This document shows positions 9,271 through 17,291 of a stretch of DNA of 36,147 bases, piece by piece (the first letter of the stretch is position 1; each line of letters starts with the position of its first letter). The position numbers were made by a program, and so were the translations under genes. Origin of the DNA: Halobacteriales archaeon QS_9_68_17 (lineage in GTDB: Archaea > Halobacteriota > Halobacteria > Halobacteriales > Natronoarchaeaceae); assembly GCA_003023565.1 (NCBI GenBank), contig PXSA01000027.1, positions 632-36,778 on the forward strand, given 5' to 3'. A model generated the notes under the pieces. That model did not search any database and had not been told where the DNA came from. It saw only the letters and a list, made by a program, of their open reading frames with translations.

Positions 9271-9973
9271 CGTCGGTTACCTCGACTTCCACGTACGTCG
9301 GATTGAGCACGCGGATGTCCTGGTCTTCCGCCTGTTCCTCGATGCGCTCGCGCTTTCGAGCGCCGACCTTCGAAGCGATGCGGACCGCCTCGCGGTCGCC
9401 GTCGACGCCGTCGAGGTCGTCGACGTTGTGGACGCGGACCTCTTCGAAGCCGCTCGGGTGCTTGCCGCGAACCTCGGTCGGCGTCCGGAAGCCGGCCTCC
9501 ACGGTGTCGCCCTTGCCTTTGACGCCCTTGCGCTGCTTCGAAAGCTGGCCGCGGGGGCGTCGCCACGAGGTCGACACGCGCTTTTTCTTGTGGTGGTCCT
9601 GCCGATTGAACTTCGGCTTGCCGACGCGCCTGCGCTCGTCGAGGAGGCGCTCCTCCTCGTCGGAGAGATCCGGCGTCTTCTCGGAGAGACCGCGCGGGCG
9701 GAGTTCCGTCTCTACGTCCTCCGCGGGGGTCTCTTCCTCTTCCGTCTCGTCTTCGATCTCCGCCTCGGTCTCCTCGGCGACCTCGAGGTCGCCGACGTCG
9801 GCCTTGATACGGGCCGCCAGCGCGTTGCCAACGCCCTCGGCCTGTGCGAGTTCGTCCTGGCTCGCGCCCTTGACGTCCTCGACCGACTCGAAACCGGCTT
9901 CGCGGAGCGCGTCGGCCTTGCTCGCGCCGACGCCGCTGATGTCTTCGAGTTCTTCTGATTCGTCGTCTGCCAT
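9263..9973 (-). CDS. rpl32e: Ribosomal protein eL32 (L32e) with N-terminal helix-hairpin-helix domain
   Basis: The 236-aa product has two parts. Residues ~8-60 ([20 protein letters not shown] ... [12 protein letters not shown]) form a double helix-hairpin-helix motif, followed by an acidic linker. Residues ~105-236 are the eL32 core ([20 protein letters not shown] ... [13 protein letters not shown]). This fusion is the usual halophile form and explains the length beyond the ~130 aa of other archaea. The start ATG at 9973 is three bases from the end of the upstream chimeric gene. Confidence 0.95.
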   Translation of the reverse strand: MADDESEELEDISGVGASKADALREAGFESVEDVKGASQDELAQAEGVGNALAARIKADVGDLEVAEETEAEIEDETEEEETPAEDVETELRPRGLSEKTPDLSDEEERLLDERRRVGKPKFNRQDHHKKKRVSTSWRRPRGQLSKQRKGVKGKGDTVEAGFRTPTEVRGKHPSGFEEVRVHNVDDLDGVDGDREAVRIASKVGARKRERIEEQAEDQDIRVLNPTYVEVEVTDDE

Positions 9974-9976
9974 CTA

Positions 9977-10618
9977 TCAGGCACCTCCTGCCGGCTTCTC
10001 GGTGATGTACACGCCGTCCTGGAAGACGCGGGTGTCCTTGTCCGTGACGCGCGTGGTCTGTTCGACGTCCGCGGCGGTCTGTCCGACCGCTTCCTTGTCG
10101 GGGCCGCGGAGCGTGATCTCCTCGTCGTCGACCTCGACGTCGGTGTCGCCGTGGACCGGCGTGCGTCGAGGGGCCTTCTCGCCGAGGAAGTTCTCGATGA
10201 CGACCTCGCCGCCTTCGACGTTCACCTGCATCGGGAAGTGAGAGTAGAAGACCTCCATCTTGTACTCCCAGCCCTCGGTGACGCCGTGGAACATGTTCTC
10301 GACATGGCTCTCGAAGGTGCCAAGCGTCGACATGGTCTCGGCGTCGTCTCCTTCGCTCTCGATGACGACGGTGTCCACTTCGACGGCTTCTGCTCGCTGG
10401 CCTCGCTCGCTCGCACGGTCCGAGGCGCTTTGCGCCTCGCTATCGCCGTCTCCGTCTCGTTCCGTCTCCGATGGAACGCACTCGATGTGAAACGTCTGCA
10501 TCGTCTCGACGACGACCCGCCCCGCTATCCCGACGAGGTCGGGGTTCGAGGCGTCCACGACCTCCACGCGGAGGCCGTTGAGTTCGTGACGCGGGAGCGT
10601 CTCGGGTGTCAGTGCCAT
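9977..10618 (-). CDS. Chimeric ORF: Rnp1 (Rpp29) N-terminus fused to uL6 lacking its N-terminus
   Basis: The 213-aa frame reads as two genes joined. Residues 1-~50 ([20 protein letters not shown] ... DLVGIAGRVVVETMQTF) match the start of archaeal RNase P component 1 (Rpp29). Residues ~80-213 (TVVIES.GDDAETM, GTFESHVENMFHGVTEGWEY, then FYSHFPMQVNVEGGEVVIEN, ending VFQDGVYITEKPAGGA) are uL6 from about residue 45 onward. Between them is SEAQSASDRASERGQRAEA, the product of the palindromic element also found in uL15. Missing are the rest of rnp1, the uL6 N-terminus, and the seven ribosomal genes normally in between. The start overlaps the uL29 stop by one base, as for a genuine rnp1. Either a true deletion or an assembly collapse; the fused protein is unlikely to do either job. 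Confidence 0.88.
   Translation of the reverse strand: MALTPETLPRHELNGLRVEVVDASNPDLVGIAGRVVVETMQTFHIECVPSETERDGDGDSEAQSASDRASERGQRAEAVEVDTVVIESEGDDAETMSTLGTFESHVENMFHGVTEGWEYKMEVFYSHFPMQVNVEGGEVVIENFLGEKAPRRTPVHGDTDVEVDDEEITLRGPDKEAVGQTAADVEQTTRVTDKDTRVFQDGVYITEKPAGGA
10384..10440. repeat. Palindromic coding element, copy B (at the Rnp1/uL6 junction)
   Basis: The inverted repeat cgaggcgc-ttt-gcgcctcg at 10421-10439 is base-for-base identical to copy A. The 14 bases at 10384-10397 and the spacing to the palindrome are also identical. It encodes DSEAQSAS..AS exactly where the Rnp1-like and uL6-like sequences meet. Confidence 0.85.
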
Positions 10619-10881
10619 TATTCTTCGTTTTCGTCGGCGGCCTCGCCGCCTCCGTTGCGAGGCGTCTCCGACGCCTCGCTCATGTCGCCTTCCTCGCGCT
10701 GGATCGTCTTGATCCGCGCGATCGTCTTCCGGAGCTCGCCGATGCGGCCGGGGTCTTCCGGCGCGCCGCCCGCCGCCTGCACGGCCTTCGCGTTGAGCAG
10801 CTCGGTTTCGAGCTCCCCGAGTTCGGCCTCGCGCTCGGCGGGGGTCATGTCGCGGATCTCCTCGGCGTAGAGGATCGCCAT
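10618..10881 (-). CDS. rpl29: Ribosomal protein uL29 (L29P) with palindrome-encoded tail
   Basis: At 87 aa this is longer than the ~70 aa usual for halophiles. Residues 1-~65 ([20 protein letters not shown] ... [10 protein letters not shown]) are the two-helix hairpin that binds 23S rRNA near the exit tunnel. The remainder ([21 protein letters not shown] region) is an added tail encoded across a 9-bp inverted repeat at 10657-10679. One-base overlaps on both sides (start with the uS3 stop, stop with the rnp1 start) imply tight coupling. Confidence 0.94.
   Translation of the reverse strand: MAILYAEEIRDMTPAEREAELGELETELLNAKAVQAAGGAPEDPGRIGELRKTIARIKTIQREEGDMSEASETPRNGGGEAADENEE
10657..10679. 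repeat. Palindromic coding element, copy D (in uL29)
   Basis: Arms gcgaggcgt and acgcctcgc pair perfectly over 9 bp around the loop ctccg. The arm sequence resembles the core of copies A-C, but no upstream homology was found, so it is a diverged or shorter member. It encodes SEASETPR in the C-terminal extension. Confidence 0.6.
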
Positions 10882-11825
10882 CAGGCGTCACCTCCGTCGT
10901 CGTCGTCCGCGTCAGCTTCCTCGTCCGCCTCATCCATCTCGTCCATTAGCTCGTCTGCTTCCTGCTCGACCTCCTCGTCGAGCTCCTCGAACTCCTCGGC
11001 GATCTCTTCCTCGTCGCCGCCGGGGACCTCGACGTCTTCGGCCTCGAAGTCGGCGGCCGCCTCCTCGACGACCTCCTCCTCGACGACCGCTTCGCCGGAC
11101 TCCGCGGCCTCGTCGGTCTCGGCTGCGGCGTCGGCGGCCTCCCCGACGTCGCCCTCCTCGGGCTCGTCGAGCAGGGCCTCGACGCCCTCGTCGGCGTCGA
11201 TGTCGTCGGGAACGAGGTCCGCGATGTCGGCGTCCTCCTCGATACGGAAGTCGTCGGGAAGCTGAGCCTCCGGCGGGATGATCTTGACGTCCACGCCGAT
11301 GGTGCCGAGCTTCATGACGGCGACGCCCTGTCCGTGGTCGACGATGGTCTCGGCGGGCTCGCCGTTGTGCTTGATGTAGCCGTCGTTGAACTTCTCGACG
11401 CGCGAGCGAGCGCCGGTGACCTTCCCCGAGAGGACGATCTCAGCGCCCAGCGCGCCGGCGTCCATGATGCGCTCGAGGGTGGTGTGGCCGGCCTTCCGGA
11501 AGTACCAGCCGCGTTCGAGCGCGTTCGCGAGGCGGTCGGCGACGATCCGGGCGTTCAGGTCGGGCTCGTCGACCTCCTGAACGTCGATCTGGGGGTCCTC
11601 GAGGTCGAACCGGTCCTCGAGTTCCGTCGTGATCTTCCGGATGTTCTCGCCGCCCTTCCCGATGACCATCCCGGGCTTCTCGGCCTTGAGGACGATCTGG
11701 GTTCCCATCGGCGTCTTCGCGACGTCCATCCCGCCGTAGCCGGCGCGGCCGAGTTCCGTCTCGAAGAACTCGTCGATCCGGGAGCGCTGCAGTCCGTCTT
11801 CGATGAACTGGTGTTCGTCGGCCAT
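10881..11825 (-). CDS. rps3: Ribosomal protein uS3 (S3P)
   Basis: The start used is the ATG at 11825 ([20 protein letters not shown]), giving 314 aa; it shares a base with the uL22 stop. A KH domain with the GXXG loop ([16 protein letters not shown]) occupies residues ~45-70 and binds rRNA/mRNA at the entry channel. The conserved C-terminal domain runs through [20 protein letters not shown]. After residue ~210 comes a ~100-residue tail made almost wholly of Asp, Glu and Ala, the typical halophile extension and here a long one. Confidence 0.96.
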   Translation of the reverse strand: MADEHQFIEDGLQRSRIDEFFETELGRAGYGGMDVAKTPMGTQIVLKAEKPGMVIGKGGENIRKITTELEDRFDLEDPQIDVQEVDEPDLNARIVADRLANALERGWYFRKAGHTTLERIMDAGALGAEIVLSGKVTGARSRVEKFNDGYIKHNGEPAETIVDHGQGVAVMKLGTIGVDVKIIPPEAQLPDDFRIEEDADIADLVPDDIDADEGVEALLDEPEEGDVGEAADAAAETDEAAESGEAVVEEEVVEEAAADFEAEDVEVPGGDEEEIAEEFEELDEEVEQEADELMDEMDEADEEADADDDDGGDA

Positions 11826-12289
11826 TACTCCTCGTCCTCCGCTTTCAGGACCAGTTCGACGTCCACTTCGGGCGTGTTCCACGCCGAGGCGCGACCCATC
11901 GCTCGGGGCTTGCGGCCCTGGGACTCGCCGATCTTGTGGGCGGCGACGTGGTCGATGACCATCTCCTCGCCGTCGAAGCCCTGGTTGTCGGCGTTGTTGA
12001 CGGCGTTGGTGATCAGGTCGAGGAAGGCCTCGCTGGCCTTCTCGGGGTAGCGACCCGCGTCCCAGCCGTCGATGTCCGACCGGTGGCCGACGCCGGAGTT
12101 GTGGGACTTGAACGGCACGGACCGGTCGCCGTCGATGACCGCCTGGAGGTACGCCTCGGCCTCCGCGGCGGTCTTGCCCTTGATCTCTCGGGCGATCGCC
12201 TTGCTGTGCTTGTGGCTCATGTGACGCTCCCGGAGCATTGCTTTCGCCGTCTCGTCCGGGTCCACGTCGACGCTGTAGTTGATTCCCAT
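11825..12289 (-). CDS. rpl22: Ribosomal protein uL22 (L22P)
   Basis: The 154-aa protein starts MGINYSVDVDPDETAKAMLR and includes HSKAIAREIKGKTAAEAEAY. Its beta hairpin (AHKIGESQGRKPRAMGRASA) lines the polypeptide exit tunnel in known ribosome structures. Length fits archaeal L22. It lies seven bases after the uS19 stop. Confidence 0.96.
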   Translation of the reverse strand: MGINYSVDVDPDETAKAMLRERHMSHKHSKAIAREIKGKTAAEAEAYLQAVIDGDRSVPFKSHNSGVGHRSDIDGWDAGRYPEKASEAFLDLITNAVNNADNQGFDGEEMVIDHVAAHKIGESQGRKPRAMGRASAWNTPEVDVELVLKAEDEE

Positions 12290-12296
12290 GGTTGTA

Positions 12297-12722
12297 TCAC
12301 TTCAGCGGCACGAACTTCGAGGAGCGGGTCGCGCCGATACCGGCCTGTCCGTGCTCGACGGAGGTCCGCGTGAGCTGGAACTCGCCGAGGTAGTGGCCGA
12401 TCATCTCGGGCTCGACCTGCACGCGCTCGAAGCCCTGGCCGTTGTGGACGGCGAAGGTCAGGCCGACGAACTCCGGCAGCACCGGCATGTCGCGCAGGTG
12501 CGTGCGGAGGGGGTCGTTGGCCGTCTCCTCCTCGCCCCTCTCGCTGGCCTCCTCTCGGAGCTTCTCCTGCTGGACGGAGAGGCCGCGCTTGATGGTTCGC
12601 CGCTGTCGAGCGGGCAGCAGTTCCGCGACTTCCTCCAGGCTCATGTCCTGCAGCTCGTCTAGCGTGTGGCCGCGGTAGGTGAACTCACCTTCGCGGCCGG
12701 TTCGGTACTCGGAGTCAGACAT
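12297..12722 (-). CDS. rps19: Ribosomal protein uS19 (S19P)
   Basis: The 141-aa small-subunit head protein carries the archaeal N-terminal region ([20 protein letters not shown], then [15 protein letters not shown]). The conserved core follows ([20 protein letters not shown], then [10 protein letters not shown]), and the basic C-terminal tail ends RSSKFVPLK. Its start codon overlaps the uL2 stop by one base. Confidence 0.96.
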   Translation of the reverse strand: MSDSEYRTGREGEFTYRGHTLDELQDMSLEEVAELLPARQRRTIKRGLSVQQEKLREEASERGEEETANDPLRTHLRDMPVLPEFVGLTFAVHNGQGFERVQVEPEMIGHYLGEFQLTRTSVEHGQAGIGATRSSKFVPLK

Positions 12723-13444
12723 CAGTTGTCACCTCCGCGACCCGTGCGCCGGGACGAGATGTCGCCGACCTTCCGGCCCGGCGGGGCGTTGCGTGAGATG
12801 CTCTTCGGTTTGCCCGGGTGCTGTCGGCCGCCGCCACCGAACGGGTGGTCGACGGCGTTCATCGCCACGCCGCGTACGTTCGGCCACTTCGTCCCGCGGG
12901 CTTTCATCTTGTGGTGCTTGTTCCCGGCTTTGACGTGGGGCTTCTCGGTGCGGCCGCCGCCCGCCACGACGCCGATGGTCGCTCGGCACTCGGGGTCGAG
13001 GCGCTTGGTCTGGCCGCTCGGCAGCTGCACGACGGCCGCGTCGACGTCGTGCGTGATGAGGTCCGCGCTCGTGCCGCTTGCGCGGGCGAACTTGCCGCCG
13101 TCGCCGGGCTGGCGCTCGACGTTGCTCACGGGGACCCCCTCCGGGATCTCGGCGAGCGGGAGCGTGTTGCCCGGCTTGATCTCCGCCGAGACGCCGACCT
13201 GGACCTCCTCGCCGACGCCGACGCCCTCGGGCACGAGGATGAGGCGGCGGTCGCCGTCCTCGAACTCGACCGCGGCGACGGGCGCGCTCCGGGCGGGGTC
13301 GTGCTCGATGTCGACGACCGTCCCGGCGACCACGTCGCTGTCTTCGGCCTTCTTGTGTGTCAGGTCCGCCTTGTAGCGGTGCGAGGGAGCCCGGAACGTC
13401 GGGCCGCCGCGACCGCGTCGCTGTCCTTGAATCCTGCGTCCCAT
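12722..13444 (-). CDS. rpl2: Ribosomal protein uL2 (L2P)
   Basis: The 240-aa protein starts [20 protein letters not shown]. The conserved loop [20 protein letters not shown] near residues 190-210 carries the histidine beside the peptidyl-transferase centre, and the C-terminus is basic. Length is standard for archaea. The start is two bases from the uL23 stop. Confidence 0.97.
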   Translation of the reverse strand: MGRRIQGQRRGRGGPTFRAPSHRYKADLTHKKAEDSDVVAGTVVDIEHDPARSAPVAAVEFEDGDRRLILVPEGVGVGEEVQVGVSAEIKPGNTLPLAEIPEGVPVSNVERQPGDGGKFARASGTSADLITHDVDAAVVQLPSGQTKRLDPECRATIGVVAGGGRTEKPHVKAGNKHHKMKARGTKWPNVRGVAMNAVDHPFGGGGRQHPGKPKSISRNAPPGRKVGDISSRRTGRGGDN

Positions 13445-13446
13445 GG

Positions 13447-13704
13447 TCAGAACACCCCGATGCGGGAAGCGACTTCCTGGGCGTCGTCCGCCTCCGCGAG
13501 GCGGACGGTCGCTTTCTTCCTGCTCTTCATGGTGACCTGCGTGTTGACCTTCTCGACGTCGATGTCGAACTGGTTCTGGACGGCCTCCTTGATCGCCGGC
13601 TTGGAGGCGTCGAGGTCGACGATGAACTGGAGCTTATTGTCGAAGTCCATCTGGTTCATCGCCTTCTCCGTGACCAGCGGGTGAACGATGACGTCTCGGC
13701 TCAT
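13447..13704 (-). CDS. rpl23: Ribosomal protein uL23 (L23P)
   Basis: The 85-aa protein starts MSRDVIVHPLVTEKAMNQMD and ends AQEVASRIGVF, covering the whole single-domain fold at the tunnel exit, where it contacts signal recognition particle. A strong ribosome-binding site (ggaggtgag) sits just upstream of the ATG, inside a small ORF whose TGA overlaps this ATG. The site can serve new initiation independent of that ORF. Confidence 0.96.
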   Translation of the reverse strand: MSRDVIVHPLVTEKAMNQMDFDNKLQFIVDLDASKPAIKEAVQNQFDIDVEKVNTQVTMKSRKKATVRLAEADDAQEVASRIGVF

Positions 13705-13814
13705 CGGCTCTCACCTCCGTCGGATGCAGTCTGACGTGATCGGGACGCCCCCGCGTCTCGACCGCCGGTGGGAACGATGCGGTCGCAGCGCGCCGCGCGT
13801 GCTCCGGAACTCAT
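13701..13814 (-). CDS. 37-codon ORF between uL4 and uL23
   Basis: In the 106 bases separating uL4 and uL23 one frame stays open from an ATG that overlaps the uL4 TGA (ATGA, 13811-13814) to a TGA that overlaps the uL23 ATG (ATGA, 13701-13704). The product would be 37 aa, starting MSSGARAARCDRIVPTGGRD, rich in Arg, Ser and Gly, with no known motif. The double overlap matches how the neighbouring genes couple and is unlikely to be fortuitous, but the composition is unlike the acidic proteins around it. It could instead be a spacer kept in frame so ribosomes can pass from uL4 to uL23. Confidence 0.4.
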   Translation of the reverse strand: MSSGARAARCDRIVPTGGRDAGASRSRQTASDGGESR

Positions 13815-14563
13815 CGCTCGGCCACCTCCTCGATGGCGCTCTCGGTGAACACCGTCAGCCGACCGCCCTCCGCGCCGGGGGCGAGGTCCTCAGCGTTGAC
13901 CTCGGCCGCCGTCGCGACGTCGGCACCGGCGAGGTTGCGCGCGGCCTTCGACGGGCCGGCCTCGCTCGACGTGACGAAGAGGATCGACTTCGGCTGCTGG
14001 TACTTCCGGCCGCGGGCCTTGCCCTGGCCGGCGCGAACGGAGCGCCCCTCGTCGGCGCGCACGACGTCCTCGTGGACGCCGAGCGATCCGAGGACGTCGA
14101 CGACCGCCTGCGTCTTGACGAGTTCCTCGAACGCGTCCCCGACGACGATGGGGAGTTCGAGGTCGTCGTCGAACTCGTGGCCGCGCCCGGCGACGAGTTC
14201 GGGGTCCGCCGTCGCCGCGACGGCGCTGCGGACGGCCTGTTTCCGTTCCTTGTCGTTGATGTTCAGCGAGCGATCCTTCTCGGACTTCGGCGGGTGTGCC
14301 GGGCGGCCGCCGACGGCTTGGGGCACTCGTCGCGCCTGACCGTTCTCTCGGGGCACGTGGGCCATACCGCGGCCGCTGCCGAACGATTCCGCGGGCGTCC
14401 GCATGCCGGCGTACTCGTCCGCGCCGTAGTCCTGCTTTCGGTTCGCCTGAGCGGCGAGCACGGCGCGCTTGATGAGGTCCGGTCGGTAAGCCGACTCGAA
14501 GACCTCGGGGAGGTCGAGCGTGCCGTCGTCCTCGCCGTCCAGGTCGCGAATGGTTGCTTGCAT
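13811..14563 (-). CDS. rpl4: Ribosomal protein uL4 (L4P)
   Basis: The 250-aa product starts MQATIRDLDGEDDGTLDLPE and carries the long tunnel loop around YAGMRTPAESFGSGRGMAHV, where L4 and uL22 form the narrowest point of the exit tunnel. The C-terminal half (ILFVTSSEAGPSKAARNLAG, then ADVATAAEVNAEDLAPG) is the usual globular domain. The start lies three bases after the uL3 stop. Confidence 0.97.
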   Translation of the reverse strand: MQATIRDLDGEDDGTLDLPEVFESAYRPDLIKRAVLAAQANRKQDYGADEYAGMRTPAESFGSGRGMAHVPRENGQARRVPQAVGGRPAHPPKSEKDRSLNINDKERKQAVRSAVAATADPELVAGRGHEFDDDLELPIVVGDAFEELVKTQAVVDVLGSLGVHEDVVRADEGRSVRAGQGKARGRKYQQPKSILFVTSSEAGPSKAARNLAGADVATAAEVNAEDLAPGAEGGRLTVFTESAIEEVAER

Positions 14564-14566
14564 TGG

Positions 14567-15583
14567 TTATCCCTGATTCGATGCGGTAGAGACGTAGCGC
14601 ACCTCGGGGTCGAGGCGCGGTTGGTCGTTCGGTCGGACGGCCGGTCGGAAGCGCAGGAGGCGCTGTTCCGGACCGGGGACCGACCCCTTTACGAGCGCGT
14701 ACGGGCCGTCGACTTCGCCGTAGTTGACGAAGCCGCCGTCGACCGTCGCGTCGTCGCCCTCGCCGATGTCGACGAGGCGCTTGTTCAGTTCGGTGCGCTG
14801 GTGGTAGCCGGTCTGCCCCTGCTGGGGGACCGTCGAGCGCACGCGGGAGGGGTTCCACGGACCGAGGTTACCGATCCGGCGTCGCCATCCCTGGCGGGCG
14901 TGCTTGCCCTTCCGCTTCTGGACGCCCCAGCGCTTGACGGGACCCTGGGTACCCTTGCCCTTCGTGACGCCGCTGACGTCGGCGTACTCGCCGGCGCGGA
15001 ACACGTCGTTCATCTCGTGTGCGCCGCCGTCGGCGACCAGACCGAGCGCGAAGTCGAGGCGGTCCTCGAGGGACCCACCGCCGACCCGCGTCTCCATCAC
15101 GTCGGGTTTCTTCTTGGGGACGCTCGGCACGTCGTCCGGGACGGTGTGCGTGATGACCCGGACGTCGGCGACGTCGCCGGCGTCGAGCGCCTCGCGGAGC
15201 TCGTCCTCGGCGGCGTCGGCGTCGTGCTCCTCGGGGACGTCTAAGACGCGGTCGAGTTCGTCGTGGAACTCGTCGGTCCAGACCTCCGTGAGGGGCTTTT
15301 TCCCGTATGCTGTATCTTCGTACGCTCGCAGGGCGACGGCGCGCATGAGCGGCGTCTCCACGATGGTGACGGGGACGGTCTCCTCCATCCCTTCGCGGGG
15401 GGAGTCGGACTCGTCGTTGATCATCACCACGTGGGTCATGCCTGCCTTGTAGCCGGCGAAACCCTGGAGCGCTGGCTGTCCGTCGTCGTCCGGCCACGAG
15501 TTGAAGCGCGGGACTTCACTCTCCGCACGCTTGCGCGGACCGAACCCCAGCGAACCTTTGCGTGGTCTGCTTGGTTGTGGCAT
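14567..15583 (-). CDS. rpl3: Ribosomal protein uL3 (L3P)
   Basis: The 338-aa protein is among the first assembled onto 23S rRNA. It starts MPQPSRPRKGSLGFGPRKRA. Conserved stretches include GFAGYKAGMTHVVMIND near residue 45, DVSGVTKGKGTQGPVKRWGV near 225, and HARQGWRRRIGNLGPWNPSR, the finger that reaches the peptidyl-transferase centre. Length equals that of the haloarchaeal family. The start is seven bases from the stop of the methyltransferase gene upstream. Confidence 0.97.
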   Translation of the reverse strand: MPQPSRPRKGSLGFGPRKRAESEVPRFNSWPDDDGQPALQGFAGYKAGMTHVVMINDESDSPREGMEETVPVTIVETPLMRAVALRAYEDTAYGKKPLTEVWTDEFHDELDRVLDVPEEHDADAAEDELREALDAGDVADVRVITHTVPDDVPSVPKKKPDVMETRVGGGSLEDRLDFALGLVADGGAHEMNDVFRAGEYADVSGVTKGKGTQGPVKRWGVQKRKGKHARQGWRRRIGNLGPWNPSRVRSTVPQQGQTGYHQRTELNKRLVDIGEGDDATVDGGFVNYGEVDGPYALVKGSVPGPEQRLLRFRPAVRPNDQPRLDPEVRYVSTASNQG

Positions 15584-15590
15584 TGTTGTC

Positions 15591-16499
15591 TCACTCCGTG
15601 AGTGTGAGGCAGCCGAGCGCGGCGAACGTCGCTTCCTCCGTTCGCACGACCTCGCTGCCCTGATTCGGAATCGCGTTGACCCAGAGGTCGAACCGGCTGG
15701 GTGCGCCTGGTTCGACTGCGGGCGAGGCGTCCGCCCCGTCCGCGGTTTCGGTCTCGACGGCTCCCTCGTCGGGAGTCCGGGAGGCCCTGACGTCGTCGAC
15801 GGTCAGGCCCTCTATCATCTCCGGCAGCCCTCTCTCGGGCGAACCGAAGGCGACGGTCATCCCGTCACCCTCGACCCGTCCGGCCAGCCGTCCGAGCCTC
15901 GACACGGTGAGCGGTTCACCGTGGCGCGACGTCGCGATTCGGACGCCGGCGTCCTCACGGCCGAGCGCTGCCGACAGGTCCGCGCGGTCGACCGAAAGCC
16001 CCGGAAGGGGTCGATCGACGATCTTCGCACGGACCGGCTCTCGCGAAGAGATCCTGATGGTCACGCGCTCCCCCTCGTCGACCTCGATTTTCGGCGGGAC
16101 GACGAGGGAGACCGGGTGTTGCGTTCCGCAATTGACCCGAACGCGCCCTTCAGGTCCGACCTCGGTCACGATCCCCTGTCTTAACGACCCCGAACCGTCC
16201 GGTTCGGAGCCGGTCTGTGACGCCGCGCGGAGCGGCGGCAACACGCCCGCGTACTCCAGTTCGTCCCGCTTGCCCCACGCCTCCTTTCGGAGGTACGGGG
16301 GCGTTGCGGCGTACCGCAGCACGGGTTCGACGAACCCGCCGCCCCACCTGCGCTCGCCTTCCGGATCGGGGAAGACGGTCAGGCGGTCCGCCCGGAACAC
16401 CGTCGCCGCGCGGGCGACGTAGCCGACCTTGCGAGTCGCCTCGCGTTTGTCTTCGGCTTCCCGGACGAGAGACGACGGCACGAGTACGCTGACGGTCAT
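15591..16499 (-). CDS. Putative SPOUT-class RNA methyltransferase (COG2106/DUF171)
   Basis: The 302-aa protein starts MTVSVLVPSSLVREAEDKRE. Residues 1-~60 include GYVARAATVFRADRLTVF and the C-terminus FDLWVNAIPNQGSEVVRTEE followed by ATFAALGCLTL, where the SPOUT trefoil knot binds S-adenosylmethionine (the IPNQGSE motif). An OB-like insertion lies between (GIVTEVGPEGRVRVNCGTQH). In halophilic archaea this gene typically heads the S10 operon, as here. The target is probably a ribosomal RNA uridine, by analogy with the family. It is the first gene of the transcript. Confidence 0.88.
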   Translation of the reverse strand: MTVSVLVPSSLVREAEDKREATRKVGYVARAATVFRADRLTVFPDPEGERRWGGGFVEPVLRYAATPPYLRKEAWGKRDELEYAGVLPPLRAASQTGSEPDGSGSLRQGIVTEVGPEGRVRVNCGTQHPVSLVVPPKIEVDEGERVTIRISSREPVRAKIVDRPLPGLSVDRADLSAALGREDAGVRIATSRHGEPLTVSRLGRLAGRVEGDGMTVAFGSPERGLPEMIEGLTVDDVRASRTPDEGAVETETADGADASPAVEPGAPSRFDLWVNAIPNQGSEVVRTEEATFAALGCLTLTE

Positions 16500-16551
16500 G
16501 CCGTGACGCTTCGACGCCTCGCCACTAGACTGTGCCGATGTTATCCGTCGG

Positions 16552-16570
16552 GGTCGTAAAAGAATAGCGG
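16552..16570 (-). promoter_or_regulatory. Candidate promoter of the ribosomal operon
   Basis: On the minus strand the sequence ccgctattcttttacgacc contains a TATA-like core about 60 bases before the methyltransferase start codon. That would give a leader of roughly 30 bases. It is the best candidate in the 220 bases upstream, assigned by eye. Confidence 0.35.
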
Positions 16571-16684
16571 ATCGGTTCCCCGCCTGCGTGGCCTTCACAC
16601 GCCTATCCGCGGGCTTTCACGACGGTTTTCGTATGTGTTCCTGTACCGTGGTCTGCTGTCCCGAAGATGATCGACTTCGGAAGC

Positions 16685-16692
16685 CTTATACG
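16685..16692 (+). promoter_or_regulatory. TATA box of tRNA-Gly copy 1
   Basis: The sequence cttatacg is centred ~35 bases before the mature tRNA 5' end, consistent with a short 5' leader. The complementary strand reads cgtataag and could also serve the divergent ribosomal operon. Confidence 0.45.
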
Positions 16693-16722
16693 ACATCCGG
16701 CGGTTAGATAACGTTGCAACGG

Positions 16723-16793
16723 GCGCTGGTAGTGTAGTGGTATCACGTGACCTTGCCATGGTCACAACCGGGGTTCAAATCCCCGCCAGCGCA
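16723..16793 (+). tRNA. tRNA-Gly (GCC), copy 1
   Basis: A 71-nt cloverleaf. Acceptor stem gcgctgg pairs with ccagcgc, with discriminator A. The D arm is gtgtagtggtatcac. The anticodon stem tgacc/ggtca encloses the loop ttgccat, placing GCC at the anticodon. The T arm is ccggggttcaaatcccc followed by gcc of the acceptor side. CCA is not encoded. It differs from copy 2 by one base in the D loop (t vs c). Confidence 0.97.
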
Positions 16794-17237
16794 CTTCTCT
16801 CGCGAACGATAACGGCGAGCGACCGCTGTGCGTGTCGCTCGCCTTCCATGAGCGAGGAAGTCGTTCGGCGGATCTGAGCAGACGAGACGAGCGCAGCGAG
16901 TCTCGACGAGTTCAAATCCCCGCCAGCGCATTTTTGCTGCGAACGATCCTGACGAGCACCGCGTAGCGTGTGCTCGCCGTCTCGTGAGCAGCAAAATCGC
17001 CCGGCGGATCTGAAGCAGGGAGTGGAAGGTGAGCGAGCGTCGCGAGCGAACGGGAACGACCGTGGTTCAAATCCCCGCCAGCGCACTTCTCTCGCGAACA
17101 ACACCGACGAGCGACCGCTGTGGGTGTCGCTCGTCTCCCGTGAGCGAGGAAGTCGCCCGGAGATTTGAACAGGAAAGTCGCAGCACCGAGCGGAGCGAGG
17201 CGACCGTCTTTCCGAGTTCAGATCCCCGCCAGGGCGC
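16794..17237 (+). repeat. Tandem tRNA-Gly-3'-end repeat array 1 (three units)
   Basis: Three units of 137, 155 and ~152 bp follow the tRNA. Each ends with the tRNA 3' half: ttcaaatccccgccagcgca at 16911-16930, again at 17066-17085, and a mutated form ending near 17237. Each unit opens with a long hairpin (ggcgagcgac/gtcgctcgcc in unit 1, ttttgctgc/gcagcaaaa plus cgagcac/gtgctcg in unit 2, gacgagcgac/gtcgctcgtc in unit 3). An inverted T-arm copy such as cggagatttgaac (17157-17169) then precedes the direct T-arm copy. No ORF of interest lies inside. Confidence 0.85.
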
Positions 17238-17291
17238 TTCTTCCGCGAATAACATCTACAAGCGAGCGTCTCATCGCGTTACGAGTGTCGG

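Noticed and set aside
10881..11200. Long acidic uS3 tail as a foreign insertion
   Set aside because: Acidic C-terminal tails on uS3 are normal in halophilic archaea, and no repeat or palindrome marks the junction.
16794..17237. Regularly spaced repeats resembling a CRISPR array
   Set aside because: The repeats are tRNA 3' ends, and the intervening sequences are themselves related hairpins, not unique spacers. No cas gene is nearby.
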